A stretch of 64,000 bases of DNA from Rhodospirillales bacterium (GTDB lineage Bacteria; Pseudomonadota; Alphaproteobacteria; CACIAM-22H2). Below, piece by piece: positions 36,874 to 46,700 of the stretch (its first letter is position 1; each line of letters opens with the position of its first letter). The position numbers and the translations under genes were made by a program. Where the stretch lies: contig JAEUKX010000061.1 in the NCBI GenBank assembly GCA_016794025.1, forward strand, positions 1-64,000, written 5' to 3'. The notes under the pieces are model-generated. The model worked only from the letters and a program-made list of their open reading frames with translations. It was not told the origin of the DNA and searched no databases.

Positions 36874-37408
36874 AGAACGCGTGGAGCTGTGGCGCGGCGG
36901 CCGGTTCGTCGATGATGAATGGACATATGTTTGCGACGAATTGCCGATACCGGACGATGTGCCTGCGATCGTCTCAATCGAACGTTTTCTCGGGGAGCGC
37001 AACAGTCTTCTCGGTCGAAATGCCCGTCTCGGAGTAACGCTTACGGCAGGGAGTGACATTGAGAGAATTGCGGAAAGCCTCGATTTTGTCTCGCTTGTAG
37101 CTTTGCATTTCCCGAAATACTCGGATGGAAGAAGCTATTCCATGGCGCGGATTCTCCGCGACCGTCTGGGATATTCAGGCGAAATCCGCGCGCGCGGCGA
37201 CATTCTTCGCGACCAGGTCGGGTTCCTGCTTCGCGCAGGCTTCGACGCCCTTGAGATCACTGATCCGATCACGCTTGCTCATTTGCGCGCCGGCCCGCCG
37301 TATATCATACGCCGCCATTACCAGCCGTCCTCTTCGCAGAGCGAGACCGTTGATTCTGGATTTGCATGGCGGCGAAAGTCCGTCGCCATACCGGGGTCGT
37401 CGCCCTAG
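36860..37408 (+). CDS. DUF934 domain protein
   Basis: The 182-residue product matches DUF934: DDVPAIVSIERFLGER near residue 35, ALHFPKYSDGRSYSMARILRDRLGYSGEIRARGD around residues 80-115 and DQVGFLLRAGFDALEI. These proteins almost always follow cysI and are thought to support sulfite reduction, by an unknown mechanism. The ATG at 36860 overlaps the cysI end; a second ATG at 36866 is possible. The stop overlaps the convergent unknown gene by 4 bp. Confidence 0.9.
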   Translation: MPMLEERVELWRGGRFVDDEWTYVCDELPIPDDVPAIVSIERFLGERNSLLGRNARLGVTLTAGSDIERIAESLDFVSLVALHFPKYSDGRSYSMARILRDRLGYSGEIRARGDILRDQVGFLLRAGFDALEITDPITLAHLRAGPPYIIRRHYQPSSSQSETVDSGFAWRRKSVAIPGSSP

Positions 37409-37929
37409 CCCGCCACGCACCAGGCCGTTGGCCAGAGGCAATCGTCTCGCGGCGGCTGAGACCGCGAATGGCACTCCTGATAGCCCACAGCCAGTATCGG
37501 ACCCGTCAGCTCCGTCGCGCGGACATTGGCAATCCACCTGCGATCGACGAGAATTACTTTTCCGGGTGCGCATTCCTCGATCACGCCACTCATTGTGAGC
37601 TTTCCGCGCCAGCTGAGGCAAACGATCGCGGCAACCCCTGCCGCATTGGGAAGAACTTGCTCTTGGCTGCCAAAAGACGGCCAAAATGCCGATTCGGCGA
37701 TCTCGCATGGCCTGCCGAAATCGGCCTCGACGAGATCAATCAGACGCGGATGACCTGCTACGAGCGCAAGCGTTGCTGAGCGGGAATGGGCATTGCGCAT
37801 TCTCCTGGAGTCCAGGGCAGATCCGGCCGCATGCGCAACCGACTCTGATCCGATCCATCCAACTTCGTCGGCCGAGAACAGCTCGGCCGCGCGCATCACC
37901 CGCCCTGCATTCTCTGCCACTCCCAGCAT
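37405..37929 (-). CDS. Unknown 174-residue protein within the cys block
   Basis: No family is recognised. The sequence is varied and well balanced (for example FSADEVGWIGSESVAHAAG, LVAGHPRLIDLVEADFG, APGKVILVDRRWIANVRAT), with five cysteines and no signal or membrane segment. The ATG at 37927-37929 has a strong gagagGAGGcatc ribosome site, which argues that it is real. It runs opposite to the sulfite-reduction genes and sits between DUF934 and the siroheme gene, overlapping the DUF934 stop. It could be an inserted gene. Confidence 0.65.
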   Translation of the reverse strand: MLGVAENAGRVMRAAELFSADEVGWIGSESVAHAAGSALDSRRMRNAHSRSATLALVAGHPRLIDLVEADFGRPCEIAESAFWPSFGSQEQVLPNAAGVAAIVCLSWRGKLTMSGVIEECAPGKVILVDRRWIANVRATELTGPILAVGYQECHSRSQPPRDDCLWPTAWCVAG

Positions 37930-38080
37930 GATGCCTCCTCTCAGGATGGCGGAATCCTGCCGACTTCGGGGCCGTGATCCAAATCAGAAGTTTTCCGGGT
38001 CGACTCGAAGATTTCCTAAATTCAATTCCGAATTGCTAATTGGGATAGTCGCGTCGGCCCCACCATCCTGGAACTCCGTC

Positions 38081-38698
38081 ATGCTGCCGATTGTCATCGA
38101 TGTCTCACGCATCCGGATCGCACTGGTCGGGGAAGGCGAGCGGGCGGAGCGCCGGTTAGGGCTGCTCGAAAGTGCGGGTGCCCTACTGGTCTCGAGATTT
38201 CATTCGTCGGTGGCCCCAGAGACAATCGACTTCGGGCACTACACATTGGTCTATGTCGCCGGTTGCGACTCGGAAACATCGGGACGGATCGCGCGGCAGG
38301 CTCGCGCAAAAGGATGCCTCCTCAATGTCGAGGACACGAGGGACCTCTGCGATTTTCACAGTCCGGCCGTCGTCCGACGCGGTCCGTTGGTCCTAAGCGT
38401 GTCGACCGACGGCCTCGTGCCGGGCCTGGCAGGCGTTATCGCAGAGTATCTCGGGCGGATCTTCCCGCCGGTCTGGGCCACGAGAATGGCGTTCCTGGCA
38501 GCCAAGCGCCGCTCCCTGCATGCGCTTGACGCAACTCATCGGGATATACGCGAGGCGTTTCGCCACGAGCTTCAACGCCGCAACTGGGTCCCGGCTTTGC
38601 CGGCGCCGTCGAATTCCCATAAAGAGCTCGGCAACCCACCCCGCGGACCGCTCATCACCGCCAGTGTCGATGGCGGCGCGGCCCCCCGACGCGAATGA
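38081..38698 (+). CDS. Precorrin-2 dehydrogenase/ferrochelatase domain (CysG N-terminal type)
   Basis: The 205-residue product matches the Met8/CysG N-terminal part that oxidises precorrin-2 and inserts iron to make siroheme for CysI. It shows the dinucleotide motif IALVGEGERAERRLGLLESAGA, a VEDTRDLCDF stretch with the catalytic Asp region, and RRGPLVLSVSTDGLVPGLA. The methyltransferase domain of full CysG is absent, so uroporphyrinogen methylation must come from another gene. The A/T-rich 151-nt gap upstream (37930-38080) looks like its promoter. The 3' end overlaps the convergent gene by 44 bp. Confidence 0.85.
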   Translation: MLPIVIDVSRIRIALVGEGERAERRLGLLESAGALLVSRFHSSVAPETIDFGHYTLVYVAGCDSETSGRIARQARAKGCLLNVEDTRDLCDFHSPAVVRRGPLVLSVSTDGLVPGLAGVIAEYLGRIFPPVWATRMAFLAAKRRSLHALDATHRDIREAFRHELQRRNWVPALPAPSNSHKELGNPPRGPLITASVDGGAAPRRE

Positions 38699-39161
38699 AG
38701 ACCGACGATGTATAGTATGGTCTCGCGTAGTAGTAGCCCGGCGGAAAGTAGGTCGGCGAATAGGCGTAGATGACTGGCGGTGGCGGCGCGTAGACCGTTA
38801 CAGGGGCCGGCGGGGCCGGGACATATCGTGGTTGCGGCGGCAGCACTGCAGCCGTGGCCGCGCGTTGGAGTCGCCACGCACCGTCCGACTGCCGACAGGC
38901 CGTCCCCCAGGCCTGCTGCTGCTGGCCGCCGATCGTCACTGTCTGACTGAACTCGCGGCATATCTGGCCATCTGCGCTCTGAAACGCCGGCTTCGGCACG
39001 AACGTTCCGACCGTGCCATCGTCCGGATTGCGCCACTCAACGATTGTTCCCGAACGAGCATGCTCCAGCGCGTCCTGCCCGGCCGTGTTCAATCCCTGCG
39101 CATGCACAGAGAGCGGAAGGGCCAAAAGCGCCGCAGCGGCAATCAGAACTGCCTGATTCAT
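38655..39161 (-). CDS. RT0821/Lpp0805-type surface protein, exported
   Basis: The 168-residue product has a Sec signal peptide (MNQAVLIAAAALLALPLSVHA, cleaved before QG), then the outer-membrane antigen-like domain (WRNPDDGTVGTFVP, CREFSQTVTIGGQQQQAWGTACRQSDGAW, residues 43-97). It ends in a proline/tyrosine-rich tail (VPAPPAPVTVYAPPPPVIYAYSP). The two cysteines probably pair. It is likely periplasmic or surface-bound. The last 44 bp overlap the siroheme-synthase gene on the other strand. Confidence 0.85.
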   Translation of the reverse strand: MNQAVLIAAAALLALPLSVHAQGLNTAGQDALEHARSGTIVEWRNPDDGTVGTFVPKPAFQSADGQICREFSQTVTIGGQQQQAWGTACRQSDGAWRLQRAATAAVLPPQPRYVPAPPAPVTVYAPPPPVIYAYSPTYFPPGYYYARPYYTSSVFIRVGGPRRHRHWR

Positions 39162-39173
39162 GGGGCTTCTCCA

Positions 39174-39235
39174 GGTCGTTCATCGTGTGTTTGATCACAC
39201 GACAACGACCGGCACCCGGGGCCTATTCCCCGGGT
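39174..39235. other. Two adjacent hairpins between nodT-like and surface-protein genes
   Basis: An extended stem pairs GGTCGTT (39174-39180) with AACGACC (39204-39210) around CGTGTG/CACACG. A second hairpin, ACCCGGGG with its complement at 39214-39235, overlaps the stop codon of the NodT-type gene. Both lie on the path of minus-strand transcription. They may end the efflux transcript or form a protein-binding site for the surface-protein promoter. No U-tract is present. Confidence 0.5.
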
Positions 39236-40677
39236 AACTCCCATCCGCCACCAAGGGCCTGAAACAGTGCGACGAGCGCCTGATAATAGCCCAACCGGGC
39301 CTGCGCCAGCGCATCGAGGGCGTTGAAATAGCTTCGCTCCGTGTCCCGCAGCGTGACGGAATCAATCGATCCCACCCGGTATTGCGCCTGTGCCGCATCG
39401 AAGGCGAGGCGCGAAGCGGCCGTAGCGGCGACCTGGGCATCAAGCTGCTCCAAAGTTCGCTTCGTTCCGGACAATGCTGTTTCGACATCCGCAAAGGCCT
39501 GGATTACGGACTTCTGGTACGTCGCCGCAATCTCCTCGAACTTTGCCCGCTGCAATTTCTCCTGACCTTCGAGCCTTCCGCCGGCAAATATCGGGGCAGT
39601 AAGCGATGCTGCGAGCGAAAAGATCTGGGACTTGGGATCCAGCAGTCTTGAAAGGTCCCCAGACTGGAAACCTGCGGCACCGGTCAAACTGAGGCTTGGA
39701 AATCTCTGCGCAATTGCGTTGCGCAACGTGGCATTCGCCGCGACAAGCTGTGCCTCGGCGTTGGCGATATCCGGCCGGCGGCGAAGCAGTTCGGATGGCA
39801 ATCCTGGCCGAACCTGCGGAATCCGCAGCGACGTCAGGGCGATCTGCGCCAACTCCGGGCGCCCGGCGGTCCCCAGAAGAACGCCAAGCGCATCCGACTG
39901 CTGGGCGAGTTGCCGCTCGAGCGACGCGATTGCCGCACGTTGTCCCTCAACGATGCTTACCTGGGGGGCAATATCGAGCAGGCTTGCGGTCCCGACCTGT
40001 TCGCGCGCCCTTACTGCCGCAAGAATATCCTCGGCATCGGCGAGCGATTGACGTGCATAGTCCAGACGTTCACGTAGCCCCAGGATCTGGAAATAGCCAT
40101 TGGCGACATTCGCCACGGTCGTAAGTGCGGTCGTCGCGGCAGCGAATCTGCTTGCGAGGATCGAAGCTCTCGCCGATTCCACCGCGGATGCATTCTTTCC
40201 CCAGAAGTCGATCTCGTAGCTTGTGGCGAGTTGCAGGTTGAACCGGTTCGACCAGATCGGACTGGATGTACGGCTCGAGGATGTCGCCGTCGCCGCAGAT
40301 TGCTGCCGCTGCCCGCCGCCTGAAATGGTCAGATCCGGAAACTGGGCAGCACCGGCAATCTCCGCCTGCGCGATCGCCTGACGGATCCGCGCCTCTGCGG
40401 CAACCAGATCGTTGTTCGCGCCGTGTGCCGTTTCTACAAGCCTGTCAAGATCCGGCGATCCGAAGCCGGTCCACCAGTCCGATTGCGGCCAGACATCCGG
40501 CCCCGCAGCGGCCGGACTGGCGTCCGGTCCCTGCGCAGGCTCTCCACGGCCGATGCCGGTGACTTCGAGAAATTTCGCCGGCAGGTCCACAAACGGCCGG
40601 AGATAGGGCGAATCGCTTGCACATCCCGCAAGAAAGGAGGCCGCCACGAACACCACAATGGATCTTAGCGACCTCAC
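39223..40677 (-). CDS. RND efflux outer-membrane factor lipoprotein (NodT family)
   Basis: The 484-residue TolC-like protein has a lipoprotein signal (VVFVAASFLAGCAS, lipidated Cys near residue 18) and the duplicated coiled-coil OEP repeats of the NodT family (WWTGFGSPDLDRLVETA, SYEIDFWGKNASAVESARAS, RRPDIANAEAQLVAANA, YRVGSIDSVTLRDTERSYFNALDALAQARLGYYQALVALFQALGGGW-type ending in part). It starts with GTG overlapping the RND stop (GTGA, 40674-40677). It completes a tripartite pump as the last gene of the operon. Confidence 0.93.
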   Translation of the reverse strand: MRSLRSIVVFVAASFLAGCASDSPYLRPFVDLPAKFLEVTGIGRGEPAQGPDASPAAAGPDVWPQSDWWTGFGSPDLDRLVETAHGANNDLVAAEARIRQAIAQAEIAGAAQFPDLTISGGGQRQQSAATATSSSRTSSPIWSNRFNLQLATSYEIDFWGKNASAVESARASILASRFAAATTALTTVANVANGYFQILGLRERLDYARQSLADAEDILAAVRAREQVGTASLLDIAPQVSIVEGQRAAIASLERQLAQQSDALGVLLGTAGRPELAQIALTSLRIPQVRPGLPSELLRRRPDIANAEAQLVAANATLRNAIAQRFPSLSLTGAAGFQSGDLSRLLDPKSQIFSLAASLTAPIFAGGRLEGQEKLQRAKFEEIAATYQKSVIQAFADVETALSGTKRTLEQLDAQVAATAASRLAFDAAQAQYRVGSIDSVTLRDTERSYFNALDALAQARLGYYQALVALFQALGGGWELPGE

Positions 40678-43600
40678 TGCGGGACACCCGACGCGACGAG
40701 GGGCTCCTTCTCGAGCTCCCCCTTGCCGCGGAGAAGAAGATAGATGACTGGTGTCGTGAAGAGAGTGAGGATCTGGCTGAACGCCAATCCGCCAACAATC
40801 GCGATCCCCAAGGGTCGGCGAATTTCCGCGCCGGCGCCATCGCCCAGCGCAAGCGGCAGCGCGCCCAGCATCGCCGTAAGCGTCGTCATGAGAATGGGTC
40901 TGAACCGGACCCGGCAAGCCTCGAGAATTGCCTCACGGGGTTTCATTCCATGGCTCCGCTCCGCGACAAGCGCGAAGTCCACCATCATGATCGCGTTCTT
41001 CTTGACGATTCCCATCAGAAGGATGATGCCGACAACGCTGATCAGCGTCAGGTTTGTGCCGGTAGCAAGGTTCGCCAGCAAGGCTCCAACGCCCGCGGAC
41101 GGAAGTGTGGAGAGGATCGTGACCGACTGGACCCAACTTTCGTAAAGCATCCCGAGAACGATATAGATCGCCACTATCGCCGCTAGCACCAGCAAAGGGA
41201 CGCCCGCATTCTGTTGCTGGCTGATCCGTGCAAATCCTGTGGCTTCGACACGCATGTTGCCCGGCATCCCGAGTGAATCCGCCACCGCACGGACACGCGC
41301 GATCGCATCATTCAGCGCGCCACCCTCGGCAAGATTGAAACTGATCGTCGTCGACGGGAATTGGCCGTCATGCGTGATCGAGAGCGGTGAAGGAACGATC
41401 TCCATCCTGGCGATAGCAGACAAGGGCACAAGCGCACCGTTCGGCGTCTTCACGTAGATCCGGGACAGATCCTGGGGACCCTTCTGCTGCTCAGGCAGAA
41501 CTTCGAGGACAACGCGGTACTGGTTGCGTTCGCGATAGATGGTAGAGACCGGCCGCTGTGAAAACGCGTTATTCAGTGCCGCGTCGATCTCCGCTGGTTG
41601 CAGGCCGTATCTCGCCGCCGCATCGCGGTCGATCGTTGCACGTGCGTCGAGGCCCGCGCGTTCGAGATCGCTCGAGACGTCCAGGAATCCGGGTTCTTGC
41701 GCAAGGCGGCGCACGAGAACAGGTCCCCATACCGTTAGATCCGACGGCTTGCCCGCCAGCAACGCGACCTGGAATTGCGCGCGCCCTCCCCTGCCACCGA
41801 ACTGCAGATCCTGCTCGGCAGCAAGGAACACCTGTACATCGTGCAGCTGCTGCAGTTTCGGTCGCAGCCGGGCAATGATCTGATCGACGTTCGCATTGCG
41901 CTCTTCGCGAGGCTTCAGGGCGATGAACATCTGGCCAGTATTTGCGGCCCCGAAGAACCCACCTCCGGTTACGCCGCCGACGCTTGCCACGGCCGGGTCG
42001 GAGCGGATTATTCCTACCGCCGCCGCCATACGATCGGACATCGCCTGGAAGGAAGTATCCGGCGATGCGCGCGCAAATGCCCGCATAAGACCGGTATCCT
42101 GCTGGGGAACGAACCCGCCCTTCGGAACGAGTATGTAGAGCGCCACAGTACCGGCGATCGTCAGCAACATGACCACGAGTACGGCGCGCTTCCATCGAAG
42201 CGCAAGCGTCAGCGCCTTTCCATATCCGTCAACAACAGGGCGAAAGATGGCATCAAAGACCCGGTCGAAACGCGATGGCGCGCGATCCGTGCCGACGAAT
42301 CTCGCGCATACCATCGGCGTGAGCGTCAGCGAGACGATCCCTGAAATGACGATTGCTGCCGTGAGGACCAGCGAAAACTCGCGCAGGAAGCGCCCCTGCA
42401 AGCCACCGAGAAAATAGAGGGGCACGAAGACGACAACGAGGGAGACGGTCATCGAAACGACCGTAAACCCGATTTCCCGCGCACCGGCGAACGCCGCCTC
42501 AAGCGGCGCCATACCCTTCTCCCGGTTTCTCGCGATGTTCTCGATGACGACGATTGCATCGTCGACGACAAAGCCGACCGAGATGGTCAGAGCCATCAGC
42601 GAGAGATTGTTGAGGCTGAAGTCGAGCCACCACATCGCAGCGAAAGTTCCGGCAAGCGACAGCGGCACTGCCGCAGCGGCAGCAAGTGTAGGCGCGAGAC
42701 GCCGGAGGAAAATTCCGACAATGGCGACCACCAATGCGATCGATATCAGGAGCGTCCGCTGCACATCGTGAACCGATGCCCGGATGGTGCTCGTTTGGTC
42801 ATACATGGATGTGACGTCAATTCCCGGCGGGAGCCAGCGCGACATTTCGGGAAGCAGGGCCTTGATCCGGTCAACCGTATCGATGACATTTGCGCCCGGT
42901 TGCTTGAGAATCTGGATCAGAACGGCCCTCTGATCTCCGAACCATGCTGCCTGACGCTCGTTCTCGACACCCGCGAAGACCTTCGCGACATCCGCAAGTC
43001 GAACGACACGTCCGCTCGCGGCCCTGACGGATACAGCGGCATATTCCTCGGCCGTGCGAAGGGTATCGTTGACCACAATCGAGAAATTCGATTCGTGTCC
43101 TTCGATGCGCCCCGTCGGCTGGTCGACATTTGCCGCGACGATGGCGCTGCGTACATCGTCGAGCGACATTCCCATGGCCACGAGGCGGCCCATATCAACC
43201 TGCACGCGGATAGCGGGCTTCTCCGCGCCCATGACGTTGGCTTGGGCGACTCCGTCCACCTGGGAGAGGCGCTGCGCAAGCACGGTATCGGCGGCATCGA
43301 ATATCGCCTGGGTGGTCATAGAGTGCGACGTAAGCGCAAGGATCAGGATAGGCCGCTGGTTCGGGTTCGCCTTGCGATAGCTCGGCGGCTGAGGCAGTCC
43401 CGCCGGCAGGTCCGGCAGTGCCGCATTGATCTTGGCCTGGACATCCTTTGCAGCGTCAGCGGGACGACGAGAGGGATCGAACTGGAGCACGATCGTCGCC
43501 GCACCGAGAGCGCTCGTGCTCGTCATTTCGTTGAGGCCGGCAATCGTTCCGAGATGCCGTTCGAGCGTCGCCGTTACGGTACTCGCCATCGTGTCGGGAT

Positions 43601-43763
43601 CGGCACCTGGCTGGTTCGCCCGCACGAACACGACGGGAAGATCGGTATTCGGCAGGGGCGCAACGGGAAGGTCGATATAGGCAACCAAACCGGCGAGGAA
43701 CAGGCCGATCGCCAGCAGGCTTGTCCCGATCGGGCGACGGATGAAGGGGGATGAAAGCGACAT
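40674..43763 (-). CDS. RND efflux pump inner-membrane transporter (MdtC-like)
   Basis: The 1029-residue AcrB-fold protein starts SLSSPFIRRPIGTSLLAIGLFLAG and has two repeats of one plus five membrane helices with large periplasmic loops. The proton-relay Asp pair lies in FVVDDAIVVIENI (about residue 405), and the second-half motif MGIVKKNAIMMVDFA is present. It lies directly downstream of a second RND gene, like the MdtB/MdtC heteromultimer. The substrates are unknown. Confidence 0.93.
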   Translation of the reverse strand: MSLSSPFIRRPIGTSLLAIGLFLAGLVAYIDLPVAPLPNTDLPVVFVRANQPGADPDTMASTVTATLERHLGTIAGLNEMTSTSALGAATIVLQFDPSRRPADAAKDVQAKINAALPDLPAGLPQPPSYRKANPNQRPILILALTSHSMTTQAIFDAADTVLAQRLSQVDGVAQANVMGAEKPAIRVQVDMGRLVAMGMSLDDVRSAIVAANVDQPTGRIEGHESNFSIVVNDTLRTAEEYAAVSVRAASGRVVRLADVAKVFAGVENERQAAWFGDQRAVLIQILKQPGANVIDTVDRIKALLPEMSRWLPPGIDVTSMYDQTSTIRASVHDVQRTLLISIALVVAIVGIFLRRLAPTLAAAAAVPLSLAGTFAAMWWLDFSLNNLSLMALTISVGFVVDDAIVVIENIARNREKGMAPLEAAFAGAREIGFTVVSMTVSLVVVFVPLYFLGGLQGRFLREFSLVLTAAIVISGIVSLTLTPMVCARFVGTDRAPSRFDRVFDAIFRPVVDGYGKALTLALRWKRAVLVVMLLTIAGTVALYILVPKGGFVPQQDTGLMRAFARASPDTSFQAMSDRMAAAVGIIRSDPAVASVGGVTGGGFFGAANTGQMFIALKPREERNANVDQIIARLRPKLQQLHDVQVFLAAEQDLQFGGRGGRAQFQVALLAGKPSDLTVWGPVLVRRLAQEPGFLDVSSDLERAGLDARATIDRDAAARYGLQPAEIDAALNNAFSQRPVSTIYRERNQYRVVLEVLPEQQKGPQDLSRIYVKTPNGALVPLSAIARMEIVPSPLSITHDGQFPSTTISFNLAEGGALNDAIARVRAVADSLGMPGNMRVEATGFARISQQQNAGVPLLVLAAIVAIYIVLGMLYESWVQSVTILSTLPSAGVGALLANLATGTNLTLISVVGIILLMGIVKKNAIMMVDFALVAERSHGMKPREAILEACRVRFRPILMTTLTAMLGALPLALGDGAGAEIRRPLGIAIVGGLAFSQILTLFTTPVIYLLLRGKGELEKEPLVASGVPQ

Positions 43764-43767
43764 TGTC

Positions 43768-46700
43768 TCAGGCCGCCGGCGCGGGCCGCCGCCCGCCCAG
43801 GCGGGACCGCAGGCGCTCAAAACCGAGATAGATGACGGGTGTCGTGTAGAGGGTCAGAAGCTGAGACAAAAGAAGTCCGCCGACGATCGATATCCCAAGC
43901 GGATTTCGGAGCTCCGATCCGGTCCCGCTCTCCAGGGCAAGCGGCAAGGCCCCAAGAAGGGCTGCCAACGTCGTCATCATGATCGGCCTGTACCGAAGGC
44001 GACAGGCCTCCCGAATGGCTGCTTCCGGATGAAGACCGTCGTTGCGCTCCGCCTCGATCGCAAAGTCGATCATCATGATCGCGTTCTTCTTCACGATCCC
44101 CATGAGCAGGACGATCCCGATGAGGCCGACAAGCGACAGGTCGTGCCCAAAGGCCGCGAGCGCTGCCAGCGCACCGATGCCGGCGGATGGGAGTGTCGAA
44201 AGAATTGTCACCGGATGAACAAGGCTTTCGTAGAGCACGCCCAGGCCGATGTAGATAACCACCACGGCCGCAAGTATCAGCCATGGTTGCGTCGCGAGCG
44301 AGTTCTTGAACTCTGCCGCATCACCTGAAAATGCCCCCGAGATCGATCCGGGGAGCCCGAGGCCGGCCTCTTCCGCCGCAATGGCGGCCAGCGCCTGCCC
44401 CAGACTGCCCCCGGTAGCGATATCGAAGCTCACTGTGACAGCCGGAAACTGGCTTTGCCGGTTGACTGCCAGCGGAGCCGGTGCCCGCTCGATCGTCGCG
44501 AGAGCACCCAGCGGCACCTGGACGCCGCCTGAACCGGGCACCCGCAAGATGGCGATGGTATTCGGGTCGTTCTGGAGCTCGGGCACCAATTCCATCACGA
44601 CCCGGTATTGGTTTGTCTGAGCGTATATTGTCGATATCTGGCGCTGCCCGAATGCATCGTAGAGCGTGTCGTCGATCGCCTGCAGACTGACACCGAGGCG
44701 GGACGCAACATCGCGATCGATCGAAAGGCGCAACTGACGCGCACCTGTCTGCTGATCCGAAGCGACATCGGCAAGCGATGGATTCCGCCGAAGCGCCTCG
44801 ACCAGTCGAGGGGCCCACAGTGCGAGCTCGGCGCCATCCGGACCGGTCAGCGTGTACTGGAAAAGCGTGCGGCTCGCCCGCGCACCGATCTGGATGTCCT
44901 GGACCGGCTGCAGATAGGTCTGCGCCGGCAATACCGAAAAGGATTCATGCAACCGCCTTGCAATTTCGAATGCCGTGAATGTGCGCTCGCGCTTCGGCCG
45001 CAGGACGATTGTCAAACGGACGGAGTTTCCGGATCCGGAGAGCGTCCCGGAACCAGAAAATCCGGTGACAGTCGCAACATCCCTGTCGGCACGCGCGATC
45101 TCGACCGCGGCCTTCTGGATTTCGGACACACGCTGGAAGCTGGCATCCTGCTCCGAATCGATTGTCGCGACAATCACACCGGTGTCCTGCTGCGGCAGGA
45201 AACCTTTCGGAATCCAGACGTAAAGCACGACCGTTATGACTAGTGAGCCGATTGCGACCAGCAAAGTCGTCCGCTGCCATCGCAAGACGATGTCGAGAGT
45301 GGACGTGTAGAACCTGAGTGTCGCATCGAATGCACTCTCGAGGAGCCGCGCGACGGGCCCGGGCCGTTCTTCGGTGGGCCGCCGGAGGATCCGTGCACAC
45401 ATCATCGGAGTCAGTGTCAGCGAGACAAATGCAGAAATGATGACTGCAATCGACAGCGTTACCGCAAATTCGTGGAAAAGCCGGCCAACAATCCCGGACA
45501 TGAAGAGCAGCGGAATGAACACGGCCACGAGCGATACGGTCAGCCCGATGATCGTGAATCCGATCTGCTCTGCCCCTTTGTAGGCAGCGGCGAGCGGAGA
45601 TTCGCCTCGCTCCAGATGTCGGACGACATTCTCGATCATCACGATCGCGTCATCGACGACGAAGCCGGTCGCGACCGTGAGGGCCATGAGCGAGAGATTG
45701 TCCAACCCGAACCCGAGCAGCTTCATCGCTCCGAACGTCGCGATAAGCGAGACCGGCAGCGCGATGGCCGGTATGGCGGTCGCGCGCCAGCTTCTCAGGA
45801 ACAAGTAGATGACGAGGACGACGAGAACCGTTGCCAGTCCCAGGGAAAACTGGACATCGGCGACACTCGCGCGAATTGTCACCGTCCGATCGGCAACGAC
45901 AAGGACCTTGATGCCGGGGGGAATTGCGCGCTCGAGTTCCGGGATCGCCCGTTTGATGCGGTCGGCGGTATCGACAACGTTGGCACCCGGCTGGCGCTGG
46001 ACCTCTATCAGAACTGCGGTGCGACCATCCACAGTTGCCGAAACCTTGTTGTTCTCGAGGCCGGAAACGACTTCGGCGACGTCACGCAGGCGAACCGGGG
46101 CACCCTTCCTGTATGCAATGATGACGTCGCGATACTGGCTGGGCTCTGTGATCTGATCGTTCGCGGTTATGGTGAAGGCTTGCGAGGGGCCATCGAAGCT
46201 GCCCTTCGACTGTTTGGTATTCGCCCGCTGGAGGACAGTGCGCACATCCTCAAGGCCCAGGCCGTATGCGGCAAGCCGGCTCGGATCGATCTGGATCCGC
46301 ACGGCCGGCTTCTGGTCACCCTGGACGCTCACCCGCCCGACGCCGGAAATCTGGCTCAGTTTCTGGGCGAGCACGCTGTCGGCCGCATCGGATATCCCGA
46401 CAACAGGAAGCGTATCCGAGACGAGCGCAAGGCTGAGAATCGGCGGATCGGCCGGGTTCACCTTCGCATAGGTTGGCGGGTATGGAAGGGTGCGCGGCAG
46501 GAATCCGCCTGCCACATTGATTGCCGCCTGGACGTCCTGCGCGGCCTCGTCGATGCTCCGCCCAAGCACAAACTGCAGCGCAATCGCGCTTGTCCCATAG
46601 CTTGATGTCGATGTCATCGTCGTCAACCCGGATATCTGGCCCAGTTGACGTTCGAGTGGCGCAGTGACGAGGGCGGCAATCGTCTCGGGATCAGCACCCG

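Noticed and set aside
45472-46605. 377-codon open frame opposite the RND gene
   Set aside because: It is antisense to a clear RND transporter, has no recognisable motif and no good ribosome site.
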